Origin: Davidsoniella eucalypti
Lineage: Eukaryota; Ascomycota; Sordariomycetes; Microascales; Ceratocystidaceae
Direction: 5' to 3'
DNA: 23,554 bases
NCBI GenBank assembly: GCA_004009845.1
Contig: RMBW01000230.1
Coordinates: 1 to 23,554, forward strand
Positions 1 through 8,921 of the stretch are shown piece by piece. The translations under genes and the position numbers were made by a program. Numbering within the stretch: the first letter of the stretch is position 1; each line of letters begins with the position of its first letter. Below the pieces are notes generated by a model. It ran no database searches. It saw only the letters and a list, made by a program, of their open reading frames with translations, and had not been told where the DNA came from.

Positions 1-38
1 TAAAGTAATAAGTAAAAGCTTGTAGATCGGTATCAAAA
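1..38 (-). promoter_or_regulatory. Primer-binding region of a family A retrotransposon (self-priming type)
   Basis: This is internal sequence immediately downstream, in element sense, of the 5' LTR at 39-213. Bases 26-36 are the exact reverse complement of 89-99 inside that LTR. In Tf1/sushi elements the 5' end of the transcript folds back on such a site to prime minus-strand DNA synthesis. No TGG-type tRNA primer-binding site directly follows the LTR. The rest of this element lies beyond the left edge. Confidence 0.7.
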
Positions 39-213
39 TGACACGAACTAGGTGAGGCAGTGGCAAGCATCTAGTAGAAGGACTTCGATTGATACCGATG
101 AAGGAGAAAGGCTAAATCTGTTGGAATACGGCGGGAATAGGTCCCTATTTATAGCCGTTTATCTGACTAGGTAAATACCTAGACAAATACCAACTGGGCC
201 TTAGCCCGTGACA
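39..213 (-). repeat. 5' LTR, family A (copy A1)
   Basis: A 175-bp LTR with TG...CA ends (TGTCA at both ends, read on the minus strand). It is nearly identical to the solo LTR at 12016-12193 and more diverged from the chromovirus 3' LTR at 19767-19945. It holds a TATA box (TATAAATA), a U3 palindrome at 167-182 and the self-priming site at 89-99. It interrupts the LINE ORF2 at 213/214. The primer-binding region that follows it indicates a 5' LTR of an element running off the left edge rather than a solo LTR. Confidence 0.93.
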
Positions 214-1503
214 TAGACCAAGGCCATTTCGAGTTCTCGTGATGTGGGATGGGTAGAGTGTCTTCGTCCTCAAGGGACTCACCTTTTTCGCCGCCCACAA
301 GATTCAGTAGCATCTTAGCTTGGTCGTCGAAAGACTCAGCCTTGACACCATTTTCCTCGAGTGGTTGTATATACGAGTCGGTTGTGGGTTTCGTGTATCT
401 CATAGCAGTGAAGACTTCGTCACCGGTTGCTTGCTCTAAGAAAGAGTTGAAATAGTTAGTTTTGGTTTTGATAATGGCATGGAAGTACCTGTTTCGTTTT
501 TCTTTGTACTCCGTGTGACAGATCTTATCCTTCTTCCAATGTCGTTCAGCCCTCAGGAAGGACTTCCTCAATAGCTTGAGTTCGTCGTTCCACCAAGGCT
601 TACTCCGGGGGCAGATGCGAGCCTTCGGCATCACCTCTGCGCAGGTATCCTGGATGGCGGCGGTCAGAATGGCTGCCAGATCCGGTCGAGTATCTCTTTT
701 TTTGAGATTTTCTAATACTTATGCCTCCTTTTTTTGAGGCTCTCTCGGAACTGTTTCCAGTCCGTTTTTTTTCAAGTTATATATTGTTTTTTCTGTCTCT
801 TTTTCGTTTTTTCGGGCGTCGTGGAACTGCAATTTAATGCACTGGTGATCCGAACCGTGGAGACCTTCACACGTCCAACTAGTTTTCGTTTGCTTCATCT
901 GCCCGGTGAGGAAGGCGAGATCGATGATTGATATTTTCTGCGACCTGGTGGTGAAGAAAGTGCCTCTGTTGACCAGAGCATTCTCGGGATCCACCACCAA
1001 GTCCGCATTGTTCCTCTGCAACCAACCAACGACTTCATCTGCATGCTGTGATTGCTCACAGTTCACAGACCACCATGGATGATGAGTGTTGAAGTCCTCG
1101 ACTATGATGCCACTCCCAACCTGCCATTGCTGGACAAGCGGGTGCTGTAAAAGGGTTGGGTCGGATGGTTGTAGAGGTTGACCAATAATGGTTGCGCGTC
1201 TATATGAAGTCTTATGCATTGAATATCGCTGCTTGCGATGTCGAGAGGCTTTTCTATTGTGAAGTCAATGTCCTTTTGGATATAGGTCACGACCCTTGGT
1301 CTTGTTAGCAGAGATAAAGCTGGTTTGACGGTGTGAAAGTTTTGGTGGTCCTGGAAAATCCATTTGCCTTCTTTTTTCCATACCCAGGGTTCTTGAATGC
1401 ACAATATCTCCACTCTCTGCGTTATTGCTAATCCAAAGAGATGGTCCAAAATGCCTTTACGCTTTCCCTGGTTATGCTGAAAGATCGTGAGTTTTCTAAT
1501 CAT
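214..1503 (-). pseudogene. LINE ORF2, endonuclease domain, broken and truncated
   Basis: ORF2 would encode endonuclease plus reverse transcriptase for target-primed reverse transcription. The ATG at 1503-1501 leads straight into the endonuclease start (FQHN, then CIQEPW with its catalytic Glu). After a frameshift near 1150, the second frame carries the EDFNTHHPWW motif, SIIDLAF and GSDH, the expected order of an exonuclease-endonuclease-phosphatase fold. A TAA at 719-721 interrupts the frame, which then continues open (CPRSKPWW linker) to 214, where the family A LTR replaces the RT region. EDFN stands where GDFN is usual, a substitution of a normally invariant glycine. Clearly dead. Confidence 0.88.
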
Positions 1504-2197
1504 AAAAATACTTAACAATCTTGACTTTTTGCGCAACAAAGAACATCTGCTTGTTGAGACAAGCAGACGCACTTGCCTGGTTCAGGACAGTAAACACGAC
1601 GGATCCGACCGTCTGTCCTGGGCGAGGTTTGCGTAGTATGCGCACTCTCGGGAGGGCCTCGATGCCATTGCTGTCGTAGAATTCTTCAGCAAAGTTATCG
1701 ATCTCTTCGAGACGCATCCCGTGCATCACAAGGCGTTGCCAGTTTTCAGGCTCGATGCAGTCCTTCCAGCCCAAAGGCCGGAGGCGTGCCATCCAGCTGT
1801 CCTTAGTTTTGAGGAGGCTGGCCTTCGCGGAGGTGCTGCTGCATGTGATGCTGATGTTATTCTTCGAGGTCAGCCTGACCTCAATGGCCTTCATTTCTCC
1901 ATTGCAGTTAACCAAGTCACGGATGTGCTTGGGGGAGGGAATCTTGCCACCACCGATAAGCAGAAGCTTGTTGGTGCTCTGTGTAGTCTGAACAGAGCTT
2001 GGTAGCTCGATCTCCTCGATGCGGCGTTTGTTTTTGTTGTTTTTGTTGATGGTGGTGTTGATTTCGTCGGTCATTTCGCTGTCGTCCATGTGTGTTGGTA
2101 CGAGGCTGATTGATTCAGTGGGGGTGACCGTTGGGCTTTCGCCGTCTTTCGAGGCTTCAATCGCCCTTAATGCATCGCGCATGGCGTGCGCCATCAT
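1496..2197 (-). CDS. LINE ORF1 (gag-like nucleic-acid-binding protein)
   Basis: An open frame of 233 residues, the first ORF of the LINE. ORF1 proteins of this group coat the element RNA. An acidic/Ser-Thr-rich N-terminus and an Asn/Lys-rich stretch (about residues 49-60, NKNNKNKRR) precede a folded-looking region ending in a GSVVFTV strand that resembles the RNA-recognition-like core of fungal LINE ORF1. The cysteine knuckles that usually follow are absent: the frame stops at about residue 233, after a lysine-rich end. Its stop overlaps the ORF2 start in the 8-nt string ATGATTAG (1496-1503). Whether the knuckle was lost by deletion or is absent in this lineage cannot be told from one copy. 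Assignment rests mainly on position before the endonuclease. Confidence 0.7.
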   Translation of the reverse strand: MMAHAMRDALRAIEASKDGESPTVTPTESISLVPTHMDDSEMTDEINTTINKNNKNKRRIEEIELPSSVQTTQSTNKLLLIGGGKIPSPKHIRDLVNCNGEMKAIEVRLTSKNNISITCSSTSAKASLLKTKDSWMARLRPLGWKDCIEPENWQRLVMHGMRLEEIDNFAEEFYDSNGIEALPRVRILRKPRPGQTVGSVVFTVLNQASASACLNKQMFFVAQKVKIVKYFYD

Positions 2198-2324
2198 GCA
2201 ACTGGTATTAATAGATTCGTAGAGATGAGTTAAGTATTTTAAACGTGTTTTGAGATGGATTCGAGCAAAATTGTATTAATTTTCGCTGATTTTTTGGTCT
2301 TTTTTGAGTGCTGAGCTCTTGGTA

Positions 2325-2990
2325 TTCTTACATAATTTATATACGTCTTATTACATTTCCCTTGCAATGAAACATTCCTTTAGAACTACGTACATAACTT
2401 ACTGTAAGTCCTTGATCATTGCTGATTATACTACTACCATTCTTCTTACTCATGACTATGTAGAACTTCTTCTAAACAAACTTGGTCTTTGCTCATGTGT
2501 TTTAGCGACGATATTAACTTGCATTATAAGTCGGGAATCATTCAGTGAACAATATATCCTGCAGATACTACAGAAAGTGATTGCTATGTAAGTTCAGTAT
2601 TAAAATGCCAACTGTGCCAGTTGCTACCACTACACTTGTTGTTTTATCAATCATGTAAGCTCTAAATCCCAACCACCTAATGTCATGCTATTGTAATGGT
2701 ATAAGTACCTAAAGTTGTTGATAATTTGAACTGCTGCCATGTTAGTCTTGTGGTTCTTCTTACAACTAAAGAACCTAACTGAAATACATATCAAGTTAGT
2801 GTCTGTCGCTATTGTGCTATAATTCCCAGTAATATCCATTAAATCTACTTGTTATATTATCTTGTTTGGCTAACTATCCTTTTCAAATTTGTTGACTATC
2901 TTTCTATATTGTACCTAGATACTTGCTTTATATTGTAGAACTCCCAAGAAATATTTAGTATTCTACGAGTGAATTTCTGCATGCAATCAA
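2325..2990. repeat. Degenerate repeat R1, copy 1 first part
   Basis: Direct repeat of about 15000-15720. Long matching runs include the stretch around TTGTTGTTTTATCAATCATG, with many scattered transitions and small indels. No open frame of note is shared, so no product is proposed. Its left end abuts the LINE 5' end. The alignment resumes at about 3780 after an extra ~780 bp that the other copy lacks. Confidence 0.8.
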
Positions 2991-3029
2991 CTTGATTTTT
3001 AATTTAAATCTTTTAGGTTATATTTTAAA

Positions 3030-3077
3030 TCTTTTTTTTAAAAAAAATTCAGTAATCTTACGGAGCTATAGAGCTAT
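3030..3077 (-). repeat. SINE-like tail, copy 1
   Basis: Read on the minus strand, the shared core (3062-3077) is followed by a diverged A/T tract, matching the 3' portion of the other copies. Its 5' end is truncated relative to copies 2 and 3. Confidence 0.5.
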
Positions 3078-3143
3078 AAACATGTTATTTATAGACCTTA
3101 TTTCTAAATCTGTCGACACTAATTCAACCCTGTAGCGTTTCTT

Positions 3144-3193
3144 TTTTTTTTTTTTAATTTATTTATCTTATGGAGCTATAGAGCTATGAAGAT
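3144..3193 (-). repeat. SINE-like tail, copy 2, with 13-bp target duplication
   Basis: A 50-bp insert, minus strand, ending in an A-rich tail (poly-T on the plus strand at 3144-3155). It is flanked by perfect 13-bp direct repeats TGTAGCGTTTCTT at 3131-3143 and 3194-3206. A poly(A) tail plus a variable-length target duplication is the signature of LINE-machinery retroposition. The core at 3172-3193 is the exact reverse complement of 3571-3592. Confidence 0.7.
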
Positions 3194-3570
3194 TGTAGCG
3201 TTTCTTAAAACCTACTAATGTCCTCTTCTGGAATGCTTGCAGCCTTAAAAATTACTTACACTCTTACAAACTCAAACTATCCACCTTTGCCTTCACTTAC
3301 GATATTGTCTATATTTATATCTATCATTATTACAAATGATACCAAGCAGTTGTTGCCCTGTACTCCTGATAAAAAGTAGTCTATTCATATCACATTACTC
3401 TTTTCGTTACCTTGATCAAAATCTCCCTTTAGATATTTTATGTTGTTCTATTGCCTTTTTTATTTCTAGAATTGACAAGAAACACTGGCAAGTATGCTTA
3501 TCTTTACAGTATAGTTTAATTAGTTCCAAAAGACCGCATGATAGCCGCAAAAACAACTTCAATTTTCAAC

Positions 3571-3616
3571 ATCTTCATAGCTCTATAGCTCCATATATTA
3601 ATGAAATAAATAAAAA
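3571..3616 (+). repeat. SINE-like tail, copy 3
   Basis: The same core as copy 2 in the opposite orientation (a 22-bp perfect match at 3571-3592), followed by a simple A/T tail. A 10-bp direct repeat, CTTCAATTTT, occurs at 3557-3566 and 3626-3635. It could be its target duplication but is not flush with the tail. Confidence 0.55.
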
Positions 3617-3779
3617 TTGAAAGACCTTCAATTTTAATAGATAACAGCCCTGCATTCATTGTTTTATGGTTAGTGAATTCTGTACTAACAGAAGAGCTTT
3701 GGCGCTTATTCTTTCACAAGCAAAATATATGACTTATGCCATTAATTGAATCATCAATTACCTATTTATTCAAGGCATC

Positions 3780-4085
3780 TATGTATTGTATAGAGAATTG
3801 TCTGTGTGTTATTTTTAAAATCAAGTCTTCAATCATTTTAAAATTCTTTTTTAATTCATTAATCTTATAGCTATGAAGATTTGTCCTTGCACCTATAACT
3901 TACCTTTGCTAGTGCGTATGGCCCTGTAAAATTATTTTATTACCATTCAAACCAAATATTATTACTGCTTCTGTTCTTTTAAAAGTGAAAAAAATCAGAA
4001 AAGGCAGGCTTATTTCCTAGAGCTAGTACCAATTTTTTCTGCTGACAAACATATTACTCGTAAGCAAAATCCCGAAAAAAACCCA
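3780..4085. repeat. Degenerate repeat R1, copy 1 second part
   Basis: Resumes the alignment to 15747-16195, broken by a SINE-like tail at about 3845-3880 (minus strand, core CATAGCTATAAG). Its right end lies next to the 3' end of the transcription-factor pseudogene. Part of this stretch is also similar to 5500-5630. Confidence 0.7.
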
Positions 4086-4125
4086 CTTTTCTAGATGTAT
4101 TTATCCAACCACATGTCCGGTTGAA

Positions 4126-5236
4126 CTAGATACATGTCCATCGTAAGGAAGGGAGCCCTCGCCCTCTTTTGTATGTGTGTTTAGCTGTCAACAGCCGCCG
4201 AATAATACCTAGGGCATGTCGAGGTATGTCTTTTCCTAACCGAAAGTCTTCAGATGCCCACTTCAGTTCCTCTTCTAGGTCAAGTTGACATGCTGTCATG
4301 AACAACGGCCAAGTTAGACCTGCCCCAACTTTGGCATGTAGCAGAACGTATACTAAGCGTAATATCTGCTGTACTCCTTCCCGGATACAAGGTGCCGTAC
4401 AATGCAGATTGCAGATATAGCTGGACAGTCAAGCGTTTCAGCTCCACTCCGGCTCTCACGATATCATCCTCCGCACCCTCGCAGATAGTCTCGTTAAGCA
4501 TCACCTCTAGTCGATTTCGTTCTTGGAAAAGCTCCTCTTCGCTTTGTATATCTGCAGAGTTGGTCTCTCCGCTTCGGTACAGCTTCCAACTTAACTCGGC
4601 AATGGAACTGATGATGCTGATTAGTCTTAGTGAGCATCCCATCCACACATCCATGCGGTCTTCTTGTGTAGCCCAAAAGTCATGGCCAAATATAGGTTGT
4701 TCGCCACAAGCTGTGCGGCCCATCACATCACAAAAGGCAAAGTACCTTTCGACAAATCGAGTCACGCTCGATCTTGAAGTATGCATAGATGAAAGAGAGG
4801 AGGGATCGACTATGTAGCGTCTCCGTAGTCTTATAAGATCCCGAGCTCCGCGGAGATGCACCACCCACTGAGAGCCAGTGTCACAGGTGACTTCGAGTTG
4901 ACATAGCAGCATAGTCAGCGCTAGAGACTCTGTGTCTTGGGAAAGGTCCTGTGCTGAGTTTTGGCACAGCGACAGACGTAGAGACCGAGTAGCTTGGATG
5001 GCATAGTGCAACGCAATATTGCGGTATTGGGGCTCGAATCTTGAGCGATGTGATGCTGCAAGTCCAAACATGGCGTGCAGAATGGCTGGAGAGACACATG
5101 ATACAGCCATAGGAAGGATAAGCTCGGCAAATGGCGACGTGTAGGCTTGATACGGTACTGTCAGTGGATGGACCCGGTGTAGAAAATTGGTGCCAGAAAA
5201 CGGAGTCGAAAAGGAGCTCTTGGATAAATCTGTAGA
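4126..5236 (-). pseudogene. Fungal-specific transcription factor (Fungal_trans_2-type body), DNA-binding end missing
   Basis: The intact family consists of nuclear regulators with an N-terminal Zn2Cys6 DNA-binding domain and a long helical C-terminal body (PF11951 type). Only the body is visible. Hallmarks in order are AILHAMFGLAASHRS, ALTMLLCQLEV, HLRGARDLI, RFVERYFAFCDVMGRT, MGCSLRLISIISSIAEL and, after a one-base frameshift in a G run near 4384, GLTWPLFMTACQ, EELKWASEDF and HALGIIRRLL, with a stop at 4126-4128. The main frame has an ATG at 5110 but is open to 5236, where a TAG in TTTATAG could be a splice acceptor. Expected Cys6 sequence upstream is missing; R1-like repeat lies there instead. 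A frameshift plus loss of the DNA-binding end suggest a pseudogene, though an upstream intron with a remote exon or an assembly error cannot be excluded. Confidence 0.82.
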
Positions 5237-5379
5237 CTATAAATAACATCATCATCATCATCTCCAAAACTGAAAACAAGATAAATAACGTTGCTCTTTG
5301 AATACTTAATACTATGAATTATTGATACATAAAATTATCCTTGACCAAGTCATCCGTCTTATCTTCTATCCATCTCATT

Positions 5380-5639
5380 TGCTGAGTGTTTATTGTGATA
5401 GTACTTGAAATATTTGCTGTTAACATTTTCTACATTTTACCCTACCTGACTAATACAAATTATTATAGATTACCATTAGTGCTTCATTAGTACGTAGACC
5501 TGCCCTTGTGGTGTACTTGCACTTATAATCGCCTTTGCTAGTGCGTTTGGTCCAGTAAATTTATTCAAGTAGTTTTTGAGTCCAAATATTGGTAGTACTG
5601 CTCCGGTTCTTTTAATAAGCACAGTTCAGAAATTACGTG
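5380..5639. repeat. Degenerate repeat R1, third piece
   Basis: Aligns to about 15838-16085 (shared runs such as GAGTGTTTATTGTGATAGTA) and partly to 3870-3990. Its right end is flush with the family C LTR fragment starting at 5640. No coding potential seen. Confidence 0.75.
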
Positions 5640-5760
5640 TGTGACGATCTACGACGAGAACGAGGCTTGCAAAGGTAGAAGTATCAAAGTATATTAAAGG
5701 AAGCAGAAGAAGATAGAGAGGAAAAGGAAAGAACTACACGAATAAGGAGGGAAACGGAAG
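5640..5760 (-). repeat. Truncated LTR, family C (copy C2)
   Basis: Matches the 3' portion (element sense) of the LTR at 22960-23148, beginning with the conserved terminus read on plus as TGTGACGATCTACGACGAG. Similarity stops near 5760, before the U3 and TATA region, where unrelated sequence takes over. A fragment of an old insertion. Confidence 0.85.
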
Positions 5761-5782
5761 GATACAGCTCGAATGATTCCCA

Positions 5783-6095
5783 TTTTAATTGATGATTATG
5801 ATTCCACTTCAACTCGTCCCCATCTCCACATTGTGAACCAGGTAATCATGACAACTCTATTTTTTCGCAATTTAATTTATCTATTGTCTGAACCAATGTA
5901 ATAACATGTAGTTTCTAGAATCTATGTGAGTGAAAATGGCTCGATCTATGGTGGATAGATCTCGAACTCCACGCATAGAACATGCTTCAGATGTAGCTGA
6001 TATCTTGTATTGGAAGCTAGAAATTATAGATACAGTATAGCTAGTGCATCGTAGTTCTTCTTGATGTACTCGGTATGTTTGGCGGTTCTCATAGC
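5783..6095. repeat. Repeat R2, copy 1
   Basis: Direct repeat of about 14150-14452 with long shared runs (for example GTGGATAGATCTCGAACTCC) and scattered transitions. The minus-strand open frame 6386-6024 crosses it and shows hydrophobic stretches but no family I recognise. Its last ~30 residues recur in the R2 copy at 14388-14450. Confidence 0.8.
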
Positions 6096-6118
6096 ACCAA
6101 TAAAGCTGCCATTAATTC
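6051..6118 (-). repeat. Inverted repeat arm paired with 6841-6907
   Basis: About 68 bp, read on the minus strand, match 6841-6907 on the plus strand with few differences. The first ~45 bp also recur at about 14415-14450. Both arms encode a near-identical peptide containing FIGAMRTAKHTEY or FIGSMRTAKHTEY in the matching frame, so a decayed coding sequence is possible; the family is not recognised. Confidence 0.7.
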
Positions 6119-7725
6119 GGCAGGCGTGAAGCGGTAGTTCAGAAAAAGTTGTTACCAAGCCTGCTATACAGGATTCTAGTAGGACTACATAAATGATTCG
6201 GAATTCATCTATCGAACACAATCTTAACACCCCACTTCCCCAGAAGGCCCAAGTAATAATGATCACAGCTCCAAGCAGACAATGACTAGCCGGACTATTT
6301 TCATCTTTGTACTTTCGTTTCTGGCATTGTGGATTCCGACAAGAATGTCCTGAGGTTCGGCAAGTCCTGAAGGCCTCGATAGGCATATATATATATATCT
6401 CAACAGATGGTCTCCTCGAAATCTACTTGAAGATGGGTTACTGCTATTTTCGATCATGAAAAATTGGTTACGTTAGTTGGTCAACTTCAAATATTGATAT
6501 ATAACAGGAATTGATGCAGTGACAATATATATTTGAATGTGCAGAATAATACTTTGAGATGATATAGGCGATGAAAGGGTAGTTCTAGTGTCTAGTCCAG
6601 TTGACTGCGGAGGAGAATTCTCAGTGCCTCTGAAGATGTTCATCTTATATCTAGATATGGTACTCAAGATCTTCATGATCACCCCGCATTCGCTTCTAGT
6701 GTGCATTGCTACCGAGTTCACAAAGATATAACCTGCAACAATGATCATTTGGGTCTTGTGGAAAGGGTATGTTTGTTACAATTTTGCATAATCCACAAGA
6801 AGATTCTAGAGCGTTTCGACACCATGCAGAGCGGTTGCCAGATTAATGGCAGCTTTATTGGTTCTATGAGAACCGCCAAACATACCGAGTACACTAAGAA
6901 GAACTGCCATGCCCAACAGGTGGAATATGCTTTAGAACGTGCCTCAAGAGTTCCCTTGACTGAAGCCGCTGTATATATGACCCAACCCTAGCTACTCGCC
7001 GACATTGTACACCATTAGAACACGCCACAGTTGCCCAAAGCCATGTGCTCTAAACTTGAAGGGTGCCGACTCCCACACTGCAATCATATCTTTTCTTTGT
7101 TTTCCTATTTGACAAGGTGGTGAAAACCGTTTGTGTCATGAACAGTTCCCTCGCAGTCACACCTCCGCAACGCTAGAGGCTTCCGAATTCCGAGCCTAAC
7201 TTGGTTCCCACCACTGCGTGATAATGAAGCGTTGCAACTAGCGTTGGTTATTTAATCATCAGGACAAGTCAAGAATTTCAGATTCGTGGCTGAACAGCCT
7301 AGGAAGTCATCTAGCCACTGATATCACTTGCTATCTGACGCCGATAACACTCAAGGACTAAATACGTACCTCTCTAAGGAGAAGATTGTCCATGTGAAGC
7401 AGGTTAACTTTGCGTGCTAAGGAAGCTGGCAAGGCCGAAGTCCCTTGCCATTACTATTACTAGATATTTTTTCATGTTTCAAAATGTTATCTTCCACCAT
7501 CTTCTTCTATAATGTTTAGCTATTAATATGCTCATACATTCATCTCTGTTGCTAAGATAGCGGTATTGAGTCATGTTACAATTAATGGAAATCGGTTATA
7601 TCCATAGAAATATCTCATATGATGATATACGTCAATTTATCTAACCCTTATGAACCAATTAAAAATGATTTCGTCTTTCCAATCTACCATTATATACATC
7701 GTTTTTCTGATCACATACTTTCTGC
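6119..7725. other. Gene-poor stretch with a possible unrecognised coding relic
   Basis: A/T-rich up to about 6700. The part from 6840 to 7450 is richer in G+C and includes the plus-strand open frame 6701-6991, which crosses the inverted repeat arm at 6841-6907. The composition suggests a decayed gene, but no motif allowed a family assignment. Stops are frequent in every frame after 6991. Confidence 0.4.
6841..6907 (+). repeat. Inverted repeat arm paired with 6051-6118
   Basis: The partner of 6051-6118, about 720 bp away in inverted orientation. See that entry for the shared peptide. Confidence 0.7.
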
Positions 7726-8271
7726 TATATTCAAGTACTGCAATTGACTAGATAAATCAAGTATATTCTACAAGCGGGATGCAAATACATCATAATTTTC
7801 TATAATTTGAGTACTAATTAGTATAAATGTCTCTGGAATTTTCTATATCGTCATCATGGTTATGCCGTTCATCAGGGTTGGGTCTTCACACCGAGCTCGC
7901 TCACCGCTACGGTCGTGTGTATTTATCAAAGTTGAAACAATAATTCCTCATCACCAAATTATCACCCCTTCGGTCTTATCACCTCTATCCTAATAATTCT
8001 CTATGGAAATTGAGGCAAACTTGGTATCAAGAACAATGCAACCTCATTTGTTACCGGAACCATTATTGAGTAACTGTATAATAATGCTATCTACACGGTA
8101 TTTTAGCAGTAACAGGTACGTCTGGGCTATGGATGGTTTGTCGACATGTTACCAACAGGAAAACTATTGCCTTATTTGTCTGCAAGCTACAGAATCTTGG
8201 GTTATATCAGCAACTATTGCATTCTCTCAGCCTACATCAAGCTTATGTGAGACATCGGATAGTGTATTCGA
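7726..8271 (+). repeat. Inverted duplication R3, left arm (empty-site copy)
   Basis: About 545 bp match, in inverted orientation, 11606-12341 once the solo LTR there is removed. Identity is high by eye, with scattered substitutions. The pre-insertion site of that LTR is intact here, with target TTCAT at 7868-7872. The arms are separated by about 3.3 kb containing a solo family C LTR and the dioxygenase pseudogene. Confidence 0.9.
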
Positions 8272-8311
8272 GCCACGTATATATACTAGGTCAGAATATA
8301 GGTCCAATTGA
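8003..8311 (+). CDS. Hypothetical ORF in R3 left arm
   Basis: A 102-codon open frame starting with MEIEANLVSRTMQ. The first ~90 residues lie inside the duplicated R3 and stay open in both arms; the tail beyond 8271 is unique. It contains a Cys pair (CLICLQ context) and no recognised domain. Of the differences from the other copy, several change amino acids and a couple are silent, so there is no clear sign of protein-level selection. It may be chance. Confidence 0.3.
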   Translation: MEIEANLVSRTMQPHLLPEPLLSNCIIMLSTRYFSSNRYVWAMDGLSTCYQQENYCLICLQATESWVISATIAFSQPTSSLCETSDSVFEPRIYTRSEYRSN

Positions 8312-8574
8312 TTTCATTAGGTCACACTCTTGTTATGGTGAGGGCTTATTCCTTCATATACATTAGATTTAGCTAAGCTATGCTGGAAGTCGGTGATAAG
8401 AATTTAGGCCCCAACTTTTACTTTGGTTGTTCTTGTAGCGCAGTAGTCTACAACTAGTACAGTCTCTTAGCTCGCGATGGAAGGGAGGGGAGAGGGGGTA
8501 TTGCATTAGTCAAGTCCGGGCACGAATTAGAACATCACCATCATGAGAATCTGTATAAGCATTGAGCCTTTATC
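8272..8574. other. Intergenic stretch, nothing recognised
   Basis: About 300 bp between the R3 left arm and the solo LTR. A purine-rich GGAAGGGAGGGGAGAGGGGG tract lies at about 8480-8500. No gene or repeat was identified. Confidence 0.5.
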
Positions 8575-8755
8575 TTTGACGATCTACGACGAGAACGAGG
8601 CTTGAAAAGATAGAAGTATAAAAGTATATTCAAAGGTTGAAGAAGATAGAGAGGAAAAGGAAAGAACTAGACAAGAATAAGACGGCCTCCTTATGTAAAG
8701 GTAAACGGCTGTGGTATCTACCACAGTCAACAATAATGGGTCCTAGATCCTTTCA
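8575..8755 (-). repeat. Solo LTR, family C (copy C3), with 5-bp target duplication
   Basis: Matches the LTR at 22960-23148 over its length. In element sense the ends are TG...CAAA, the last bases reflecting one substitution of the terminal TCACA. Direct repeats TTATC flank it at 8570-8574 and 8756-8760, so it is a complete insertion reduced to one LTR by recombination. It carries an 18-bp palindrome at 8709-8726. It ends 166 bp upstream of the dioxygenase pseudogene ATG. Confidence 0.92.
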
Positions 8756-8921
8756 TTATCACACTGAAGAACTCTTTTGATTTCCTTTCTTCATCACATC
8801 ATTCCATAACAACATCTCTCTACCATTCTCTTCTTACTTCCGACTTTCTTTCATTTTACAACTTCAACTTCAACTTCATCTACTCTCTTTTCACTCTACT
8901 ATCAACAACTTATCTTTCAAA

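Larger units (their letters stand above)
214..2315 (-). mobile_element. Non-LTR retrotransposon (Tad-like LINE), 3'-interrupted
   Basis: A minus-strand LINE with ORF1 (2197-1496) and the endonuclease part of ORF2 (1503 down to 214). The reverse transcriptase and 3' end are not seen, because the family A element at 39-213 interrupts it. The 5' boundary is estimated near 2315, where similarity to repeat R1 starts. Tad-like placement rests on the order ORF1, apurinic-type endonuclease, then a WW-containing linker ahead of where RT should lie. It is non-functional, with a frameshift and a nonsense codon in ORF2. Confidence 0.85.
2990..3780. other. ~780-bp insertion inside R1 copy 1, no recognisable gene
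   Basis: Present in this R1 copy but absent from the copy at 15000-16195. It is A/T-rich and contains three of the short SINE-like tail copies (about 3030-3077, 3144-3193 and 3571-3616). Small open frames occur, such as 3336-3620, but none shows a known motif and all look like chance frames. Confidence 0.6.

Noticed and set aside
1721..2005. Plus-strand open frames opposite LINE ORF1 (1721-2005, 1755-1991, 2019-2222)
   Set aside because: Antisense to ORF1, with no recognisable features.
3172..3592. 22-bp perfect inverted repeat read as terminal inverted repeats of a MITE
   Set aside because: The same core occurs five times in both orientations with A/T tails, and the 3144-3193 copy alone has 13-bp target duplications, so these are separate retroposed copies, not the two ends of one element.
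6981..6992. CCCAACCCTA resembling telomeric repeats
   Set aside because: A single partial unit with no tandem array.
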